A stretch of DNA of 14,041 nt from Phoronis ovalis (Eukaryota; Phoronida; Phoronidae), in contig JAOXYB010034618.1 in the NCBI GenBank assembly GCA_028565635.1, positions 1 through 14,041 of the forward strand, given 5' to 3'. The position numbers and the translations under genes are program-made. Positions 1 through 8,143 of the stretch are shown piece by piece. The notes beneath the pieces were generated by a model. That model made no database searches and was not told where the DNA came from. It saw only the letters and a list, made by a program, of their open reading frames with translations. Position 1 is the stretch's first letter. Every line of letters starts with the position of its first letter.

Positions 1-196
1 CACTTCGTTAGGGGCTTTTTTGAAAAGTCATGTTGGAACATGGGTACCCACTTTCATATTGACCACCCCCCGGGGCTATTTTCAAATCTGCTGGTCCAAA
101 TTGTGTCACAGAGGTGATGAGAAACAGTTTGTATCAATTATATGTCTTCAGTATTTTATTTAAATGACATGACAATGGTAACAACTCTGTCTTTAG
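1..196 (+). other. Troponin T intron, partial
   Basis: Sequence up to the acceptor tctttag at 190-196. A GC-rich patch (accccccggggc) near 65-75 breaks the AT-rich background, but I cannot assign it to an element. Confidence 0.7.
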
Positions 197-337
197 GCTG
201 AAAAACGGCGGCAAAGGCAAGAGGAAGAAGCTAAAAAGAAGGAAGAGAAGGAAAAGAAATTAAGAGAGCAAGAACAAAAACAGCAATCGGAAGGCAAACG
301 GAACTTTGTTATTGTCAAGAAAAGTAATAGCTCAGGG
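197..337 (+). CDS. TnT: Troponin T exon: charged helix and NFVIVKK motif
   Basis: This 141-nt, phase 0-0 exon encodes 47 residues. It opens with AEKRRQRQEEEAKKK and continues as an uninterrupted highly charged helix, then NFVIVKKSNSSG. In protostome troponin T a segment of the NFTIQKK type sits exactly between the Glu/Lys-rich helix and the troponin I-binding core, so the position fits. The acceptor is tctttag at 190-196 and the donor is GGG|gtaaga at 338. The reading frame is fixed by the NFxIxKK motif; the other frames do not give a protein of this type. The exon preceding it is not in the window. Because its length is a multiple of three, skipping would keep frame, although the conserved content makes it probably constitutive. 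Confidence 0.9.
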
Positions 338-3300
338 GTAAGATTTCTTTATTTGCGTAAAGTTATTTTGCTGTTGTGAGATTGTGAAGTCTTTTTGGTG
401 GAATTTGAAGAGTTTTAGTTCACAACTATTGTGTAAATATCAAAACTCACCTTGAAGGCTGATAGCCAGCACTTCCTTACAACAGTGGATCTCTTTTGAT
501 TTTGACATGAGATTGCAACTTTTGTCCCCAAGTTATGTCCACACGTTGTTATATATTGTTCATCCTGTTTTCATCTGGTATAGACACCTGGGAGGTACTG
601 GGATGTACCGCAACAGTGGATCCGTTTTGACTGAATTAGCTGAGTGGATCCAGGGTTTTTGAATAAATAAGCTGACTTGATCTGATTTTGACTAAAATAA
701 ACCAGTTTTCCAATACATATAAAATTAGCAATCATTTTTTTAGCAAAAAAAAGTTGAGCAAACTGGGTAAAATAATTGAGAAGATCCAGTTTTTAAGCCT
801 GTGCCACACATCCCCTACCAAAATTGGGTATATAGACATATGTTTGTCCATGTCTTCCTGGTTTATGTCCTGCTTGAGGGATTTCACTTTGATATGTAAA
901 ACTTTGGATACTTGATTATTTAATTTAGAATTCTTGTGTTGCTTTTACTGATATGTGCTGACATCTGGTGAAAGATTTCTTCAAGAGCAGCTGATAGAAA
1001 AATGCTGATCTGGTGTATTAAAATTGATTTCCTTGTCTCATGTATTTTTAGATAAATGGCTGTTTAGGTAATTAGATCAATTTACTCACTTCATTTATCA
1101 GTTACTGAAGTTGCTGCTGCTTGTCTGAATTCCTTCAGTTTTTTTAGCAGAAACATAATTTTGTGTTTAATATCCAGCAACTTCTTTTATTAAGTGACAC
1201 AACCTGTATTGTGCTATTGGTTTGTATATTTTATGCTTGTATTTTATTTAATCTAAAATTCTTTTATAAAAATTAACTGTTTGCCAGTATTTTTCTGTAA
1301 ATTATTACCAAAAATATCTGCCTCAAATGTAATGATTGAATCTTATAATTATTTTCTTCCTTGACAAGCAAAAAATAAATAAATAAACAATATTAACATG
1401 GCTGTAATAGGCTTTAAAACCTGTTAGTGCAATAATTAAATTCTTGATCTGTTGAATTCATTAATTAACTGTCTATTTTTAGAATAAAAGTTTTGATCTA
1501 GTCAAATCCAGAACATGAGCTAAATTTAACAGATTTCTGTGACCTGAAAAATAAATTATCATCTCACAATAATTACTTTGCCAGTATTAATTTCCTGTAA
1601 CTTGCCCTGAAAGTTCTATCTATTAACTTTTCATTTTCAAGTTAAATTAAAGAATCACTTTTGGGAAATTGTCTTATAAACAGTTGAGAATTGTTTTTAC
1701 TCATCAAAGTTTTGCAAAATGTAATACCTCTTTAATTCAATAATATTTAACAAATATGCAATGAGCCATAGATAAACAGTTATGTCTTAGGAGAATTCCT
1801 ATTAATGAGCATGAGTGTTTTTGAGTATGAACTATCCAGCTGTGAAAAACCTATCACCCCTTTTAAAGAAAATATAATCTTCCACTAGCTGCAATCTGAG
1901 CTCTTGACTGGAACCATCTGTGTCTGTGAGATTTGACAAATGTTTATACTCTCCCCTAAATTAGCTTACAGCATTCTAAGTATACCACAGGCCATATATG
2001 GCTATGTGTATTCTCTTGATAGTTTCCTCCATCACTTAGGCTGCTTGTTGAACAGAACTAGAGCAGTGCTAGTTATTTTTCGTATCTTTTCTTTCTAAAG
2101 GCTGCTAAGAAAACCATAAAAATCTCTGCATCATGAGTTCTGTAAGTACTGCTGTTCTAAAACAAGTTTTTATTGGAAACTAACTTGTATCTAATGTGTG
2201 ATATTGTAAGGTGATGTGCTCAATTTCTTGGTTCAGTTATACATTTATATGTGTTGGTGTACTGGGATGAGTTCAAGCCAATATGGCTGCTATTTTATGC
2301 GATTTGTTATCTTGTTCTTCAGTGTCCATGGTCTGGCACAAATGTTGTTGACGAGAAATAATTTTGAATAATTTATACTTATAGATTGATGGGGTACATA
2401 TATATATAATAAATTAAAATAATTCATTCAATTTAAAGAATTGCGGTGTTAATGCATGTTATTATTATAATGACTGCATTAATTTGGCTAAATAATTATG
2501 TTTCTGGCAGGTACTATTACTTCAACTTGTATTTTTGTTATGTTGCATGTTGTATTATATAAGTTAACCTGTCTCACCTGTTTTGTTTTATTTAAATACT
2601 GATGGAAACTTCTGGTTTTCAAAAATCAATAAAATTCTTCTTATACCACAAATATAAATATGCACTATTTATAACCTGGGATATACTTAGTTTCAAGTAG
2701 TTTACTCCTTAACAAAAATGCAAGGAAGCAACATTGTTTCCAAGATGAATTTGTCCTGCTTTAGCAGTGGATGTACTTCAAGCAGTACTTAGTTGGGGGA
2801 TACTTTATAACTATTTATTACTTTGATATGCTAATATTTATTCCAGACTACAATCTACAACCAACAAAACTTTAAAAACCCTGTACAGTTTAGTCTGTCC
2901 ACTGTCGGTATTTTAATCAGTCTCTGCTGCTGTAAATGTTAGCATAGGTTTGCAACTTAGATGAAAGCCTTGCAGTGGCTAGTAAGTAAAAGTAGTAAAG
3001 TCTGTTCCGGACCGAGGCTTATACCGGTTTCAGTAGCATTAAGCGACTCATAGTGTACTCTGCCTGGATAGGATGCTAGTCTATCGCAAGTTACTTCCCA
3101 ATGTTATAAACACTGGTACCCATTTTTACACCTGGGTGGAGAGAAGCAAATGAGGATAAAGGGTCTTGCTTAGGAACACAATCACTAATGACCCATGCGG
3201 GATTCGAACTTGCAACCTTTCGATTTGCAGCCCGACACCGATCACCTAGCTGAGCCACAGCAACTCCTCACTTGCAGTGGCTAGGCCTATTGCAAACTCC

Positions 3301-6300
3301 ATGACATACAAACTCAGTACCATATGTATGGTAAACAATTTTGCATCACTCAGTGGGATATATTTTGCTTAACTCAACAGCACAGTAGTATGCTGTAGGT
3401 AGAGTTAACATTATCATTATGTCTAACCACCATGAATCTCTGGTCTTGGACACTGTAGAAAGATTTCACTCCAACAGTAGTACTAATGTTATTAATCTTC
3501 AGTAACAAATTATTTATTATTACAGATGGGCAATGTAGTCAAAGCCAAAGAAGATATGGCTAAGTCAAAAGAACAATTAGATGCTGAGAAAAAAGCTATC
3601 CTTGATCAACGTATCAAGCCACTAGAAATTGCAGGTTTTGACACATCAAAACTTGCAGAAAGAGCAAAGGATTTGCATAAACAGATCTGGGATTTGGAGA
3701 GTGAGAAATATGATTTAGAACAGAGGTATAAAAGGCAGCAGTATGATGTAAGTGAAAGTTGGATAAGTTTATTTTGGTAATCTGGTTTGTGACTTACTAT
3801 GTAATGAAAATGACGGCTAGAGATTGTTTCGGGTAACGTTCAACTTGTGTTGGTGAAAACGGTCAATATCCTTGAAAATTCTGTCAGAAGCTTAAAATAA
3901 AACTAATTTCCTTATATCATTTGCATCATAAGTATTACCTTATTTTTATTAACACCATTCATCAACAATCAAAAATGTATTTAAATATAAATACACCAGC
4001 GAAATAGCATGATGATCTATCTAAGTATGACTGCTATTTTGAAACTCCTATCGACTGACCAGGTAATAATGGATTATTCAGCTAATAGTAGATCTATAAA
4101 GAATTAATACTCTGACTACTAGATCAATGAATATTGAAAATAGATTTGTTAAATGAACTCAAAATTGTAAACAAATTCCATTCCCTAATAAAGGTGCAAA
4201 ATTCTTAGTGAGTTTTTAATATGGACTGAATGTTAGAATAAGGGGGGGGTTCACTTGTGTTAACATCTGCATGAGTGAACATAGGGTTTAGAAATAGCCC
4301 ACTAAACATGTATATAAGACTGCTAAAAAGTATCCTCAATCAATAAAAATCATATCCTTATTACAGATCCGTGTTTGATTGTCAAAACCATACTCTTTGT
4401 CGGACCTTAAACAGTAACAAAAAATGCCTGTTAGATGCAAAAATATCCCTTTTCATGTGATTTTTCATTTGCGTATGTAGACCCAGCCTTTGACTCATGT
4501 GCCTACTCCAGGATAATAAGCTTAGCAGTGTGTCTAATAAACAAATAATACTTAAATTTATTAACTTATAACACTATTAACCATATATATATTCAGAATT
4601 ATAGTGGATTGTGACACTGTTGTTACAAACTCTTCTTGTGCTGAAAACAACAATATTGACCTTTTTATGCACATAGCACAGAGTGTGATACCTTGTCGTC
4701 ATACATGGAACTATGCATATCTTGTTAATGTAAATGAAGCATAGCTGTGTTGTGTTGTGATAGAAATCAACTTGTCAAAATAAGCCAAGTGCTTAATGCT
4801 AAATATCATAAAAAAATGCAACTCTTGTTAAGTTTGCAAGGCAACAAAAACATATAAAAGATGAGGAATCCAAACTAATGCTAGCTTTAAATTACCCTTT
4901 TGTAGATGATGGAACTAAGTGAAAGAGCAAGGCAGATGAACAAAGGAGGGTAATGTAACTTTATAACTGTACATTTTGGGGCCTCAAACTGTTCTCTTAA
5001 ATTAGAAACTATTATAAGAGCTTCATAATATCTGGTGTTCCAGAATTCTGGAAACTTGCCAAATATTTTATATTATCTGTATTTTAACAGCTTTTTGGTT
5101 ATCAGTTAAACTTTTAACTATCTTTGTCCCACTGCAAATACATGCTAAAAAATAGTCTGGGGCATCTGTGTACACAGGCTTTACCACCTTAACTTACTGA
5201 TGGTCTAAATGAAAAAATACCAAACTTTGATTTTGTAAATGCACTGTTTAAGAAAGAGCCAAGAGATGAGTGTGTGTGAAGATTTAAAACTGAAACAGCA
5301 TGGTGATGTTCTTATTACTTATTCAAATAGTGTTTTGTCTGTTTAGCAAAGAAGACAGGCGGTTTTATACAGGTGCCCCCCAGTAAGTAAAACTTAGATT
5401 GTCAGCCAGGTACAAAAACATTGCAAAGGTGAATGTGACCAATCCCAGGAGAGTATAACATCTCATGTATGACAACAAACTGTTTGATCATTATTCAAAA
5501 AACTATGTTTCCAAAAAAGAAACAGTTTATTACTACATTCTGTAGATCTTACTGAACGCTCGTAAATAACACAATGTGTAACTCCTTGGATTAAATGTAA
5601 TACTTCTTTAAACATTTGCTATTAATTGAAGAATAAATTGCAGGCTATATTTATACCCATCCAATTTGGTTATGCATTCACCTGTTGCAGAATTTGTACT
5701 GGTAATCACTCAAGAAATTTATTATTGATTCATAATTGTAACTAGTGATTGTATTATATCAAATAGGAAGAAGGGCGCAGCCACAGGCCAAGAGTAAGTA
5801 GTGAGCATGATGCCAAGTAGCTCCTAAACCCAGAATGTGTGTTCTGCTTTTATCCATAATCCCGTTTTTGCAGGTCTGGAATGTTTCCATCGTGTTGTTG
5901 CATTTTTTAATATCTCTACTTAGTATTAATTTTACTTGATTGAAACATGTTTTGCACAGATAATTACGTGTATATACACCTGATTCAATACATTGCCGTA
6001 AACCAAGTTTTATGTGAACTAAACAGTACTTACAAGCCACAAGCAGTTGTTTTCTTTGCAACACTGTAGTTTCAGTTGCAACTGTTCTAATTTATAATAA
6101 CACTAACTTTAGTAACAGAATATTGTGAGCAAATAATTTACAGAGATTGTTATAATGTACTAAAATAAAGTTATGATTGGGATGATATATAATGGTTTCT
6201 GCATGTATTGTTTGATTGTGTAGGATTTAGTGCCTGCTGTATACCTGTTGACATAATTTTAAAAGTGCTTGAAATTATTGTATCCTATGCAGGGTGTCTT

Positions 6301-8143
6301 AATGGACTTAATACCAAATAAGAAGTCCAGTTAGAATCACTACAGCTTAGTTTATGGTCTTCTAACACAGTGTTGGAATCTAGTACAAATGCTATTGACA
6401 TGTTGATGTGGAGTGGGAATGAGTTTAAGCAAATATTACATGTAGTGGTAATAACATTAAGTAATTAATTGGAACATTTCTTTATACACTGTTGTAAGTA
6501 TGGTGGCTGTAATGCTGTTGAAGCAAATCTTGCTTGCTTCTTTTTTTACCGGGATTTATTTATTTCTCTATTTCAGCTTGGACCGCCTATCAGATAAATA
6601 TTCTCAAGCTCCGGTAAGTGCCGTGTTAATGTCTGTTCTATCACGTAGTCTTATAAATTTGATGGATTGTTATAAGTTCTTTAAAAAATATTTTTATTAC
6701 TTAAAAGTAATCTTAATTTGCAATGAATTGTATTTCATGATAGCTTGCAGTATACACACCTCTTTGTCGAATTTGGAAAAATTCTTAATCACTTCTTTAA
6801 GTTTTGGTAAGTAAAAGCGTCCTTTCTGCATTTAAATTGCCATGGTGATGCATGTTGATTTAAATTATTATTATTACTGCTTATGCAGATGTTAGCAGGT
6901 GAGGGATTTCGTATTTAGATTCAAAATGATATTTGTGGACTGGTTTGCTTGTTAATGTGTATCTATATGTACAGTGTTCTTTTTACTGAGAGCAGGATAC
7001 TGAGGTAGGTAATAGGTATTGGTACAAACATACGAGAACATGTGGAAGACAATTAGAAAAAGGTTGTAAGAATAGCTGCAGAGATGCGATTAACATAAGC
7101 AGGCTAGATTTCTAAAATTGGAGATATCCCATTCATAATGGAGGGCTCTGCTAACTTCTCCCATTCAGTTACAATATTTTTTCAAGGGTTGTCTTCAAAC
7201 AATAGCATACCTGGTTTTATTACATCCAAGTTTTTATGTTCATTAACTGTTGCACTTGATTCAGTCAGTGCTATATATTCCTGCGCTTTCAGCATCACAG
7301 TTCACTAAGTATTCACCTTATTTGATACTAGAGTTGGAACTCGCTGCTTACATCCATGGACCAGTGAATTTGAACAAGTTACCTTATACATTGTTAAATT
7401 TGACAATTTTGAAATTTTAATCACATTAGAGACTAAATCTTTTCGACATTGCCAGTTCTGTTCAAAAGTACCCAAACATAATACATCCAAATTTATTGTC
7501 TCCCTTGAAGTAGTTGTTTATATACATTAACTTGTACCTGTCTGTTAGGTCTGCAATACATTGGTTGTTGTTAAGTATCTTCTGCTTGCAATCCATAAAC
7601 ACCGTAAAGATTTGTATCCTGTTTTTGCATGTTTGCTTTGTCGCTGAATGTAACCAGATATTAATGCGTGTCGTTTTGTGAGATTTGTGTTTTGCACGCG
7701 TTTATACTCACTGCATGTTTTATCTCCTCACCTAGGCGAAAGTACAGTTGGCAAGCAAGTATGAACGTAACGTTGATCGGCGATCTTTTGCTGAGAAAAT
7801 GGCTGCATTTGGAAAGGTATGTCACTGTTTTATTTCGGAAAGCTGTTCTGGAACATGACTTTAAGAAGATAGTTGTGGGTAACAGTGAATAATGTCACTA
7901 TGTTTCTGCAGCTATCTTTTTATTACTGCATATTCCTGGAACAGCTATGTAGAATTTATTTTTAACGTTCTGGTTTCTGGTTTGTTACAGCCCAAAGTTA
8001 TGATGTTTAGCAAATATGAGAGACAGACAGACTTGCGATCATTTAGTGATAAGAGAACTCTTTTTGAAGAGCCTAAAAAACCAGAGGCATCCGAGGAAGA
8101 AGATCCTGCAAAGAAAGCCAAACAAGAGGAGGGTGAAGAATGA
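197..8143 (+). CDS. TnT: Troponin T gene, 3' part (eight coding exons, 5' end outside window)
   Basis: Troponin T is the tropomyosin-binding subunit of the troponin complex on muscle thin filaments; with troponin I and C it makes contraction calcium-dependent. The exons visible here join to 246 residues. In order: a charged Glu/Lys/Arg/Gln helix ending in NFVIVKK (residues 1-47); the core with KEQL, QRIKPLEI and the heptad segment ESEKYDLEQRYKRQQYD (48-121), which in the family forms the coiled coil with troponin I; a linker from four very short exons (122-169); and two successive SKYER motif copies followed by an acidic Lys/Glu tail (170-246). The match to protostome troponin T is by recognition, not by a search. 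The N-terminal tropomyosin-binding half lies upstream. All acceptors are AG, all donors GT, and phases are consistent (0,0,0,2,2,2,0,0 at exon entry). Identity as troponin T is near certain; the isoform pattern is inferred. Confidence 0.93.
2101..2141 (+). other. TnT: Candidate alternative exon with overlapping stop and start (unproven)
   Basis: A 41-nt segment lies between a good acceptor (cttttctttctaaag, ending 2100) and a consensus donor (TCT|gtaagt at 2142). Joined to the upstream troponin exon it would read AAKKTIKISAS and then stop at TGA 2134-2136. The stop overlaps an ATG at 2133-2135 whose frame (M-S-S) is in phase with the troponin core exon at 3526. It could therefore be a poison exon, an alternative last coding exon, or the start-bearing part of an alternative first exon making a short troponin T. 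It may also be a chance pair of splice-like sites. No homology supports the short peptide. Confidence 0.35.
2969..2982 (+). repeat. Target-site duplication, left copy (14 bp)
   Basis: The 14-mer cttgcagtggctag is repeated without mismatch at 3271-3284. The two copies bracket the SINE, as expected from target-primed reverse transcription. The perfect identity suggests a fairly young insertion or a slowly evolving site. Confidence 0.88.
3200..3209 (-). promoter_or_regulatory. RNA polymerase III B box of the SINE
   Basis: The minus-strand sequence GTTCGAATCC matches the tRNA T-arm / B-box consensus GWTCRANNC. Confidence 0.8.
3245..3257 (-). promoter_or_regulatory. RNA polymerase III A box of the SINE
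   Basis: The minus-strand sequence TGGCTCAGCTAGG fits the A-box consensus TRGCNNAGYNGG at every position. It lies upstream of the B box at tRNA-like spacing. Confidence 0.8.
3271..3284 (+). repeat. Target-site duplication, right copy (14 bp)
   Basis: This is a perfect second copy of cttgcagtggctag, abutting the 5' end of the SINE. Confidence 0.88.
3526..3747 (+). CDS. TnT: Troponin T exon: troponin I-binding core
   Basis: This 222-nt, phase 0-0 exon encodes 74 residues and is the diagnostic exon of the gene. It holds KSKEQLDAEKKAIL, then QRIKPLEIAGFDTSKL, then a helical region (LAERAKDLHKQIWDLE) leading into SEKYDLEQRYKRQQYD. In troponin T of all animals this stretch forms the H1/H2 helices of the IT arm, pairing with troponin I as a coiled coil. 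The RIKPLxIxG and ExEKYDLExRxKRQxYD patterns match invertebrate forms residue for residue at most positions. The acceptor is ttattacag (3525) and the donor GAT|gtaagt (3748). The first codon happens to be ATG, but in the full mRNA it is internal. It could become close to an N terminus only if the 2101-2141 segment is a real alternative first exon. Confidence 0.95.
3748..4905 (+). other. Troponin T intron, 1.16 kb
   Basis: The intron runs from gtaagt (3748) to ttttgtag (4905). It is AT-rich with a G8 run near 4233. I see no gene, RNA or bounded repeat in it. Confidence 0.75.
4906..4949 (+). CDS. TnT: Troponin T short exon 1 of 4 (MMELSERARQMNKGG)
   Basis: This 44-nt exon enters in phase 0 and leaves with two bases (GG) of a glycine codon. 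It encodes MMELSERARQMNKGG, directly following the RQQYD of the core exon. In other protostomes this position reads like DYDLKELKERQ, so the xxELxERxxQ pattern continues the IT-arm helix. The acceptor is cccttttgtag (4905). The donor GG|gtaatg (4950) lacks the usual G at +5, making it the weakest donor of the gene and a plausible point of splicing control. If the intron were retained, TAA at 4951-4953 would end the protein here. Confidence 0.85.
4950..5346 (+). other. Troponin T intron, about 0.4 kb
   Basis: The intron runs from gtaatg to ctgtttag. It is AT-rich and I see nothing else in it. Confidence 0.75.
5347..5382 (+). CDS. TnT: Troponin T 36-nt cassette microexon (KEDRRFYTGAP)
   Basis: This exon is only 36 nt and enters and leaves in the same phase (one base completes a glycine codon, eleven full codons follow, two bases CA remain). 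It encodes KEDRRFYTGAP. Acceptor tctgtttag (5346) and consensus donor CA|gtaagt (5383) bound it. Because it is frame-neutral, troponin T with or without it stays in frame, so it is a likely cassette exon. I do not recognise this peptide in insect or nematode troponin T, where the corresponding linker is shorter. Its reality rests on strong splice sites, matching phase with both neighbours and an open frame. Confidence 0.75.
5383..5766 (+). other. Troponin T intron, about 0.38 kb
   Basis: The intron runs from gtaagt to tatcaaatag. I see nothing besides AT-rich sequence. The acceptor pyrimidine tract is poor, unlike those of the neighbouring introns. Confidence 0.7.
5767..5793 (+). CDS. TnT: Troponin T 27-nt microexon (KKGAATGQ)
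   Basis: At 27 nt this is the smallest exon. It enters with one base to complete the preceding codon, encodes KKGAATGQ and leaves with GA, which becomes Asp with the next exon. It aligns with the KKG of the KKGLDPEALTGKYPP segment typical of protostome troponin T. Like the preceding 36-nt exon it is frame-neutral, so either can be skipped without a frameshift. The acceptor atcaaatag (5766) has a weak pyrimidine tract, and the donor GA|gtaagt (5794) is consensus. Weak acceptor plus tiny size is typical of regulated microexons. Confidence 0.75.
5794..6576 (+). other. Troponin T intron, 0.78 kb
   Basis: The intron runs from gtaagt to tctctatttcag. It is AT-rich. An open frame on the opposite strand overlapping the 27-nt exon has no recognisable content. 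I see no other feature. Confidence 0.75.
6577..6613 (+). CDS. TnT: Troponin T 37-nt exon (LDRLSDKYSQAP)
   Basis: This 37-nt exon begins with one base completing an Asp codon and ends in phase 0. It encodes LDRLSDKYSQAP, aligning with the LDPEALTGKYPP stretch that precedes the C-terminal KVQxASKYER motif in protostome troponin T. Acceptor tctctatttcag (6576) and donor CCG|gtaagt (6614) are both strong. Its phase 0 end lets it join equally well to the exon at 7736 or to the terminal exon at 7991: AP-AKVQ in the first case, AP-PKVM in the second. Confidence 0.85.
6614..7735 (+). other. Troponin T intron, 1.12 kb
   Basis: The intron runs from gtaagt to ctcacctag. It is AT-rich. Short splice-like intervals at 6891-6900 and 6996-7004 look like chance. 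I see no gene or bounded repeat. Confidence 0.75.
7736..7816 (+). CDS. TnT: Troponin T duplicated exon, copy A (81 nt, likely cassette)
   Basis: This phase 0-0 exon encodes 27 residues: AKVQLASKYERNVDRRSF followed by AEKMAAFGK. It is a divergent second version of the start of the terminal exon, with 13 of 27 residues identical by my alignment (KV, SKYER, D, RSF, K and F). Its first half, KVQLASKYER, is actually closer than the terminal exon to the KIQVASKYER consensus of other protostomes. The acceptor is ctcctcacctag (7735) and the donor AAG|gtatgt (7817). It has no stop, so it must be followed by another exon. Included before 7991-8143 it gives two SKYER motifs in a row; skipped, one. It may be a regulated cassette tuning troponin I/C contact, by analogy with the alternative C-terminal exons known in insect troponin T (inference). 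Confidence 0.87.
7991..8143 (+). CDS. TnT: Troponin T terminal coding exon, copy B and acidic tail
   Basis: This is the last coding part: 50 residues and a TGA at 8141-8143. It starts PKVMMFSKYERQTDLRSFSDKR, the C-terminal conserved motif of invertebrate troponin T (SKYERxTDxRS), then TLFEEPKKPEASEEEDPAKK and a short Glu-rich end. Acidic C-terminal extensions are known from protostome troponin T, especially the long poly-Glu tail of flying insects; here the tail is short and mixed with Lys. The acceptor is tttgttacag (7990). The intron separating it from copy A is only 174 nt and contains in-frame stops, so intron retention would truncate the protein. Confidence 0.92.
   Translation, partial: PKVMMFSKYERQTDLRSFSDKRTLFEEPKKPEASEEEDPAKKAKQEEGEE

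Larger units (their letters stand above)
2983..3270 (-). mobile_element. tRNA-derived SINE, inserted in a troponin T intron
   Basis: This 288-bp element has its 5' end at 3270. Read on the minus strand it begins TGAGGAGTTGCTGTGG. It carries a pol III A box (TGGCTCAGCTAGG, 3257-3245) and B box (GTTCGAATCC, 3209-3200) about 36 nt apart, the spacing of a tRNA promoter. A central body follows at about 3068-3180, containing CACCCAGGTG and AATGGGTACC, which I associate with conserved central domains of SINEs spread across many invertebrates (MetaSINE-like; from memory, not searched). The 3' end is a degenerate A/T-rich tail next to 2983. A perfect 14-bp direct repeat flanks both ends, which fixes the boundaries. 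It has no coding capacity and would depend on a LINE partner for movement. It lies antisense to the host gene. Confidence 0.88.
338..3525 (+). other. Troponin T intron, 3.2 kb
   Basis: This AT-rich intron runs from donor gtaaga (338) to acceptor tattacag (3525). Apart from the SINE (2983-3270) and the candidate exon (2101-2141) I see only low-complexity sequence: a short AAAT run at 1373-1388, an ATAT run at 2398-2408, and a loose cluster of GTGGATC/TTTTGA-like repeats at 481-692. Open frames here are short, carry no recognisable domain and are best read as chance. Confidence 0.8.

Noticed and set aside
688-915. 75-residue open frame on + within the first large intron
   Set aside because: It has no domain, membrane or signal features and lies wholly in an intron of AT-rich sequence. 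Chance.
3200-3257. Functional tRNA gene on -
   Set aside because: The A and B boxes are good, but the acceptor stem and anticodon stem do not pair, and the sequence is the head of a SINE flanked by a target-site duplication.
4236-4275. Possible transposon end near the G8 run (gttcact...agtgaac)
   Set aside because: The arms are only 7 bp, and there is no target-site duplication or coding remnant nearby.
5759-6064. 101-residue open frame on -, antisense to the 27-nt troponin exon
   Set aside because: The composition is haphazard (scattered Cys/His with no spacing pattern), and its end simply mirrors the troponin exon and its flanks.
6500-6814. 104-residue hydrophobic-looking open frame on +
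   Set aside because: It contains the 37-nt troponin exon in frame, but the rest is intron. The apparent hydrophobic stretch is translated from the T-rich acceptor tract.
6891-6900. Splice-like interval atgcag|ATGTTAGCAG|gtgagg
   Set aside because: Its 10-nt length would break the troponin reading frame.
6996-7004. Possible 9-nt microexon (GATACTGAG between ag and gtaggt)
   Set aside because: It is phase-compatible, but such short ag...gt intervals are expected by chance, the acceptor tract is weak, and no homology supports inserting DTE here.
7892-8143. Reading the terminal exon as a small separate gene starting at 7892
   Set aside because: The part before 7991 is intron, with a clear tttgttacag acceptor. 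Homology to troponin T begins exactly at 7991.
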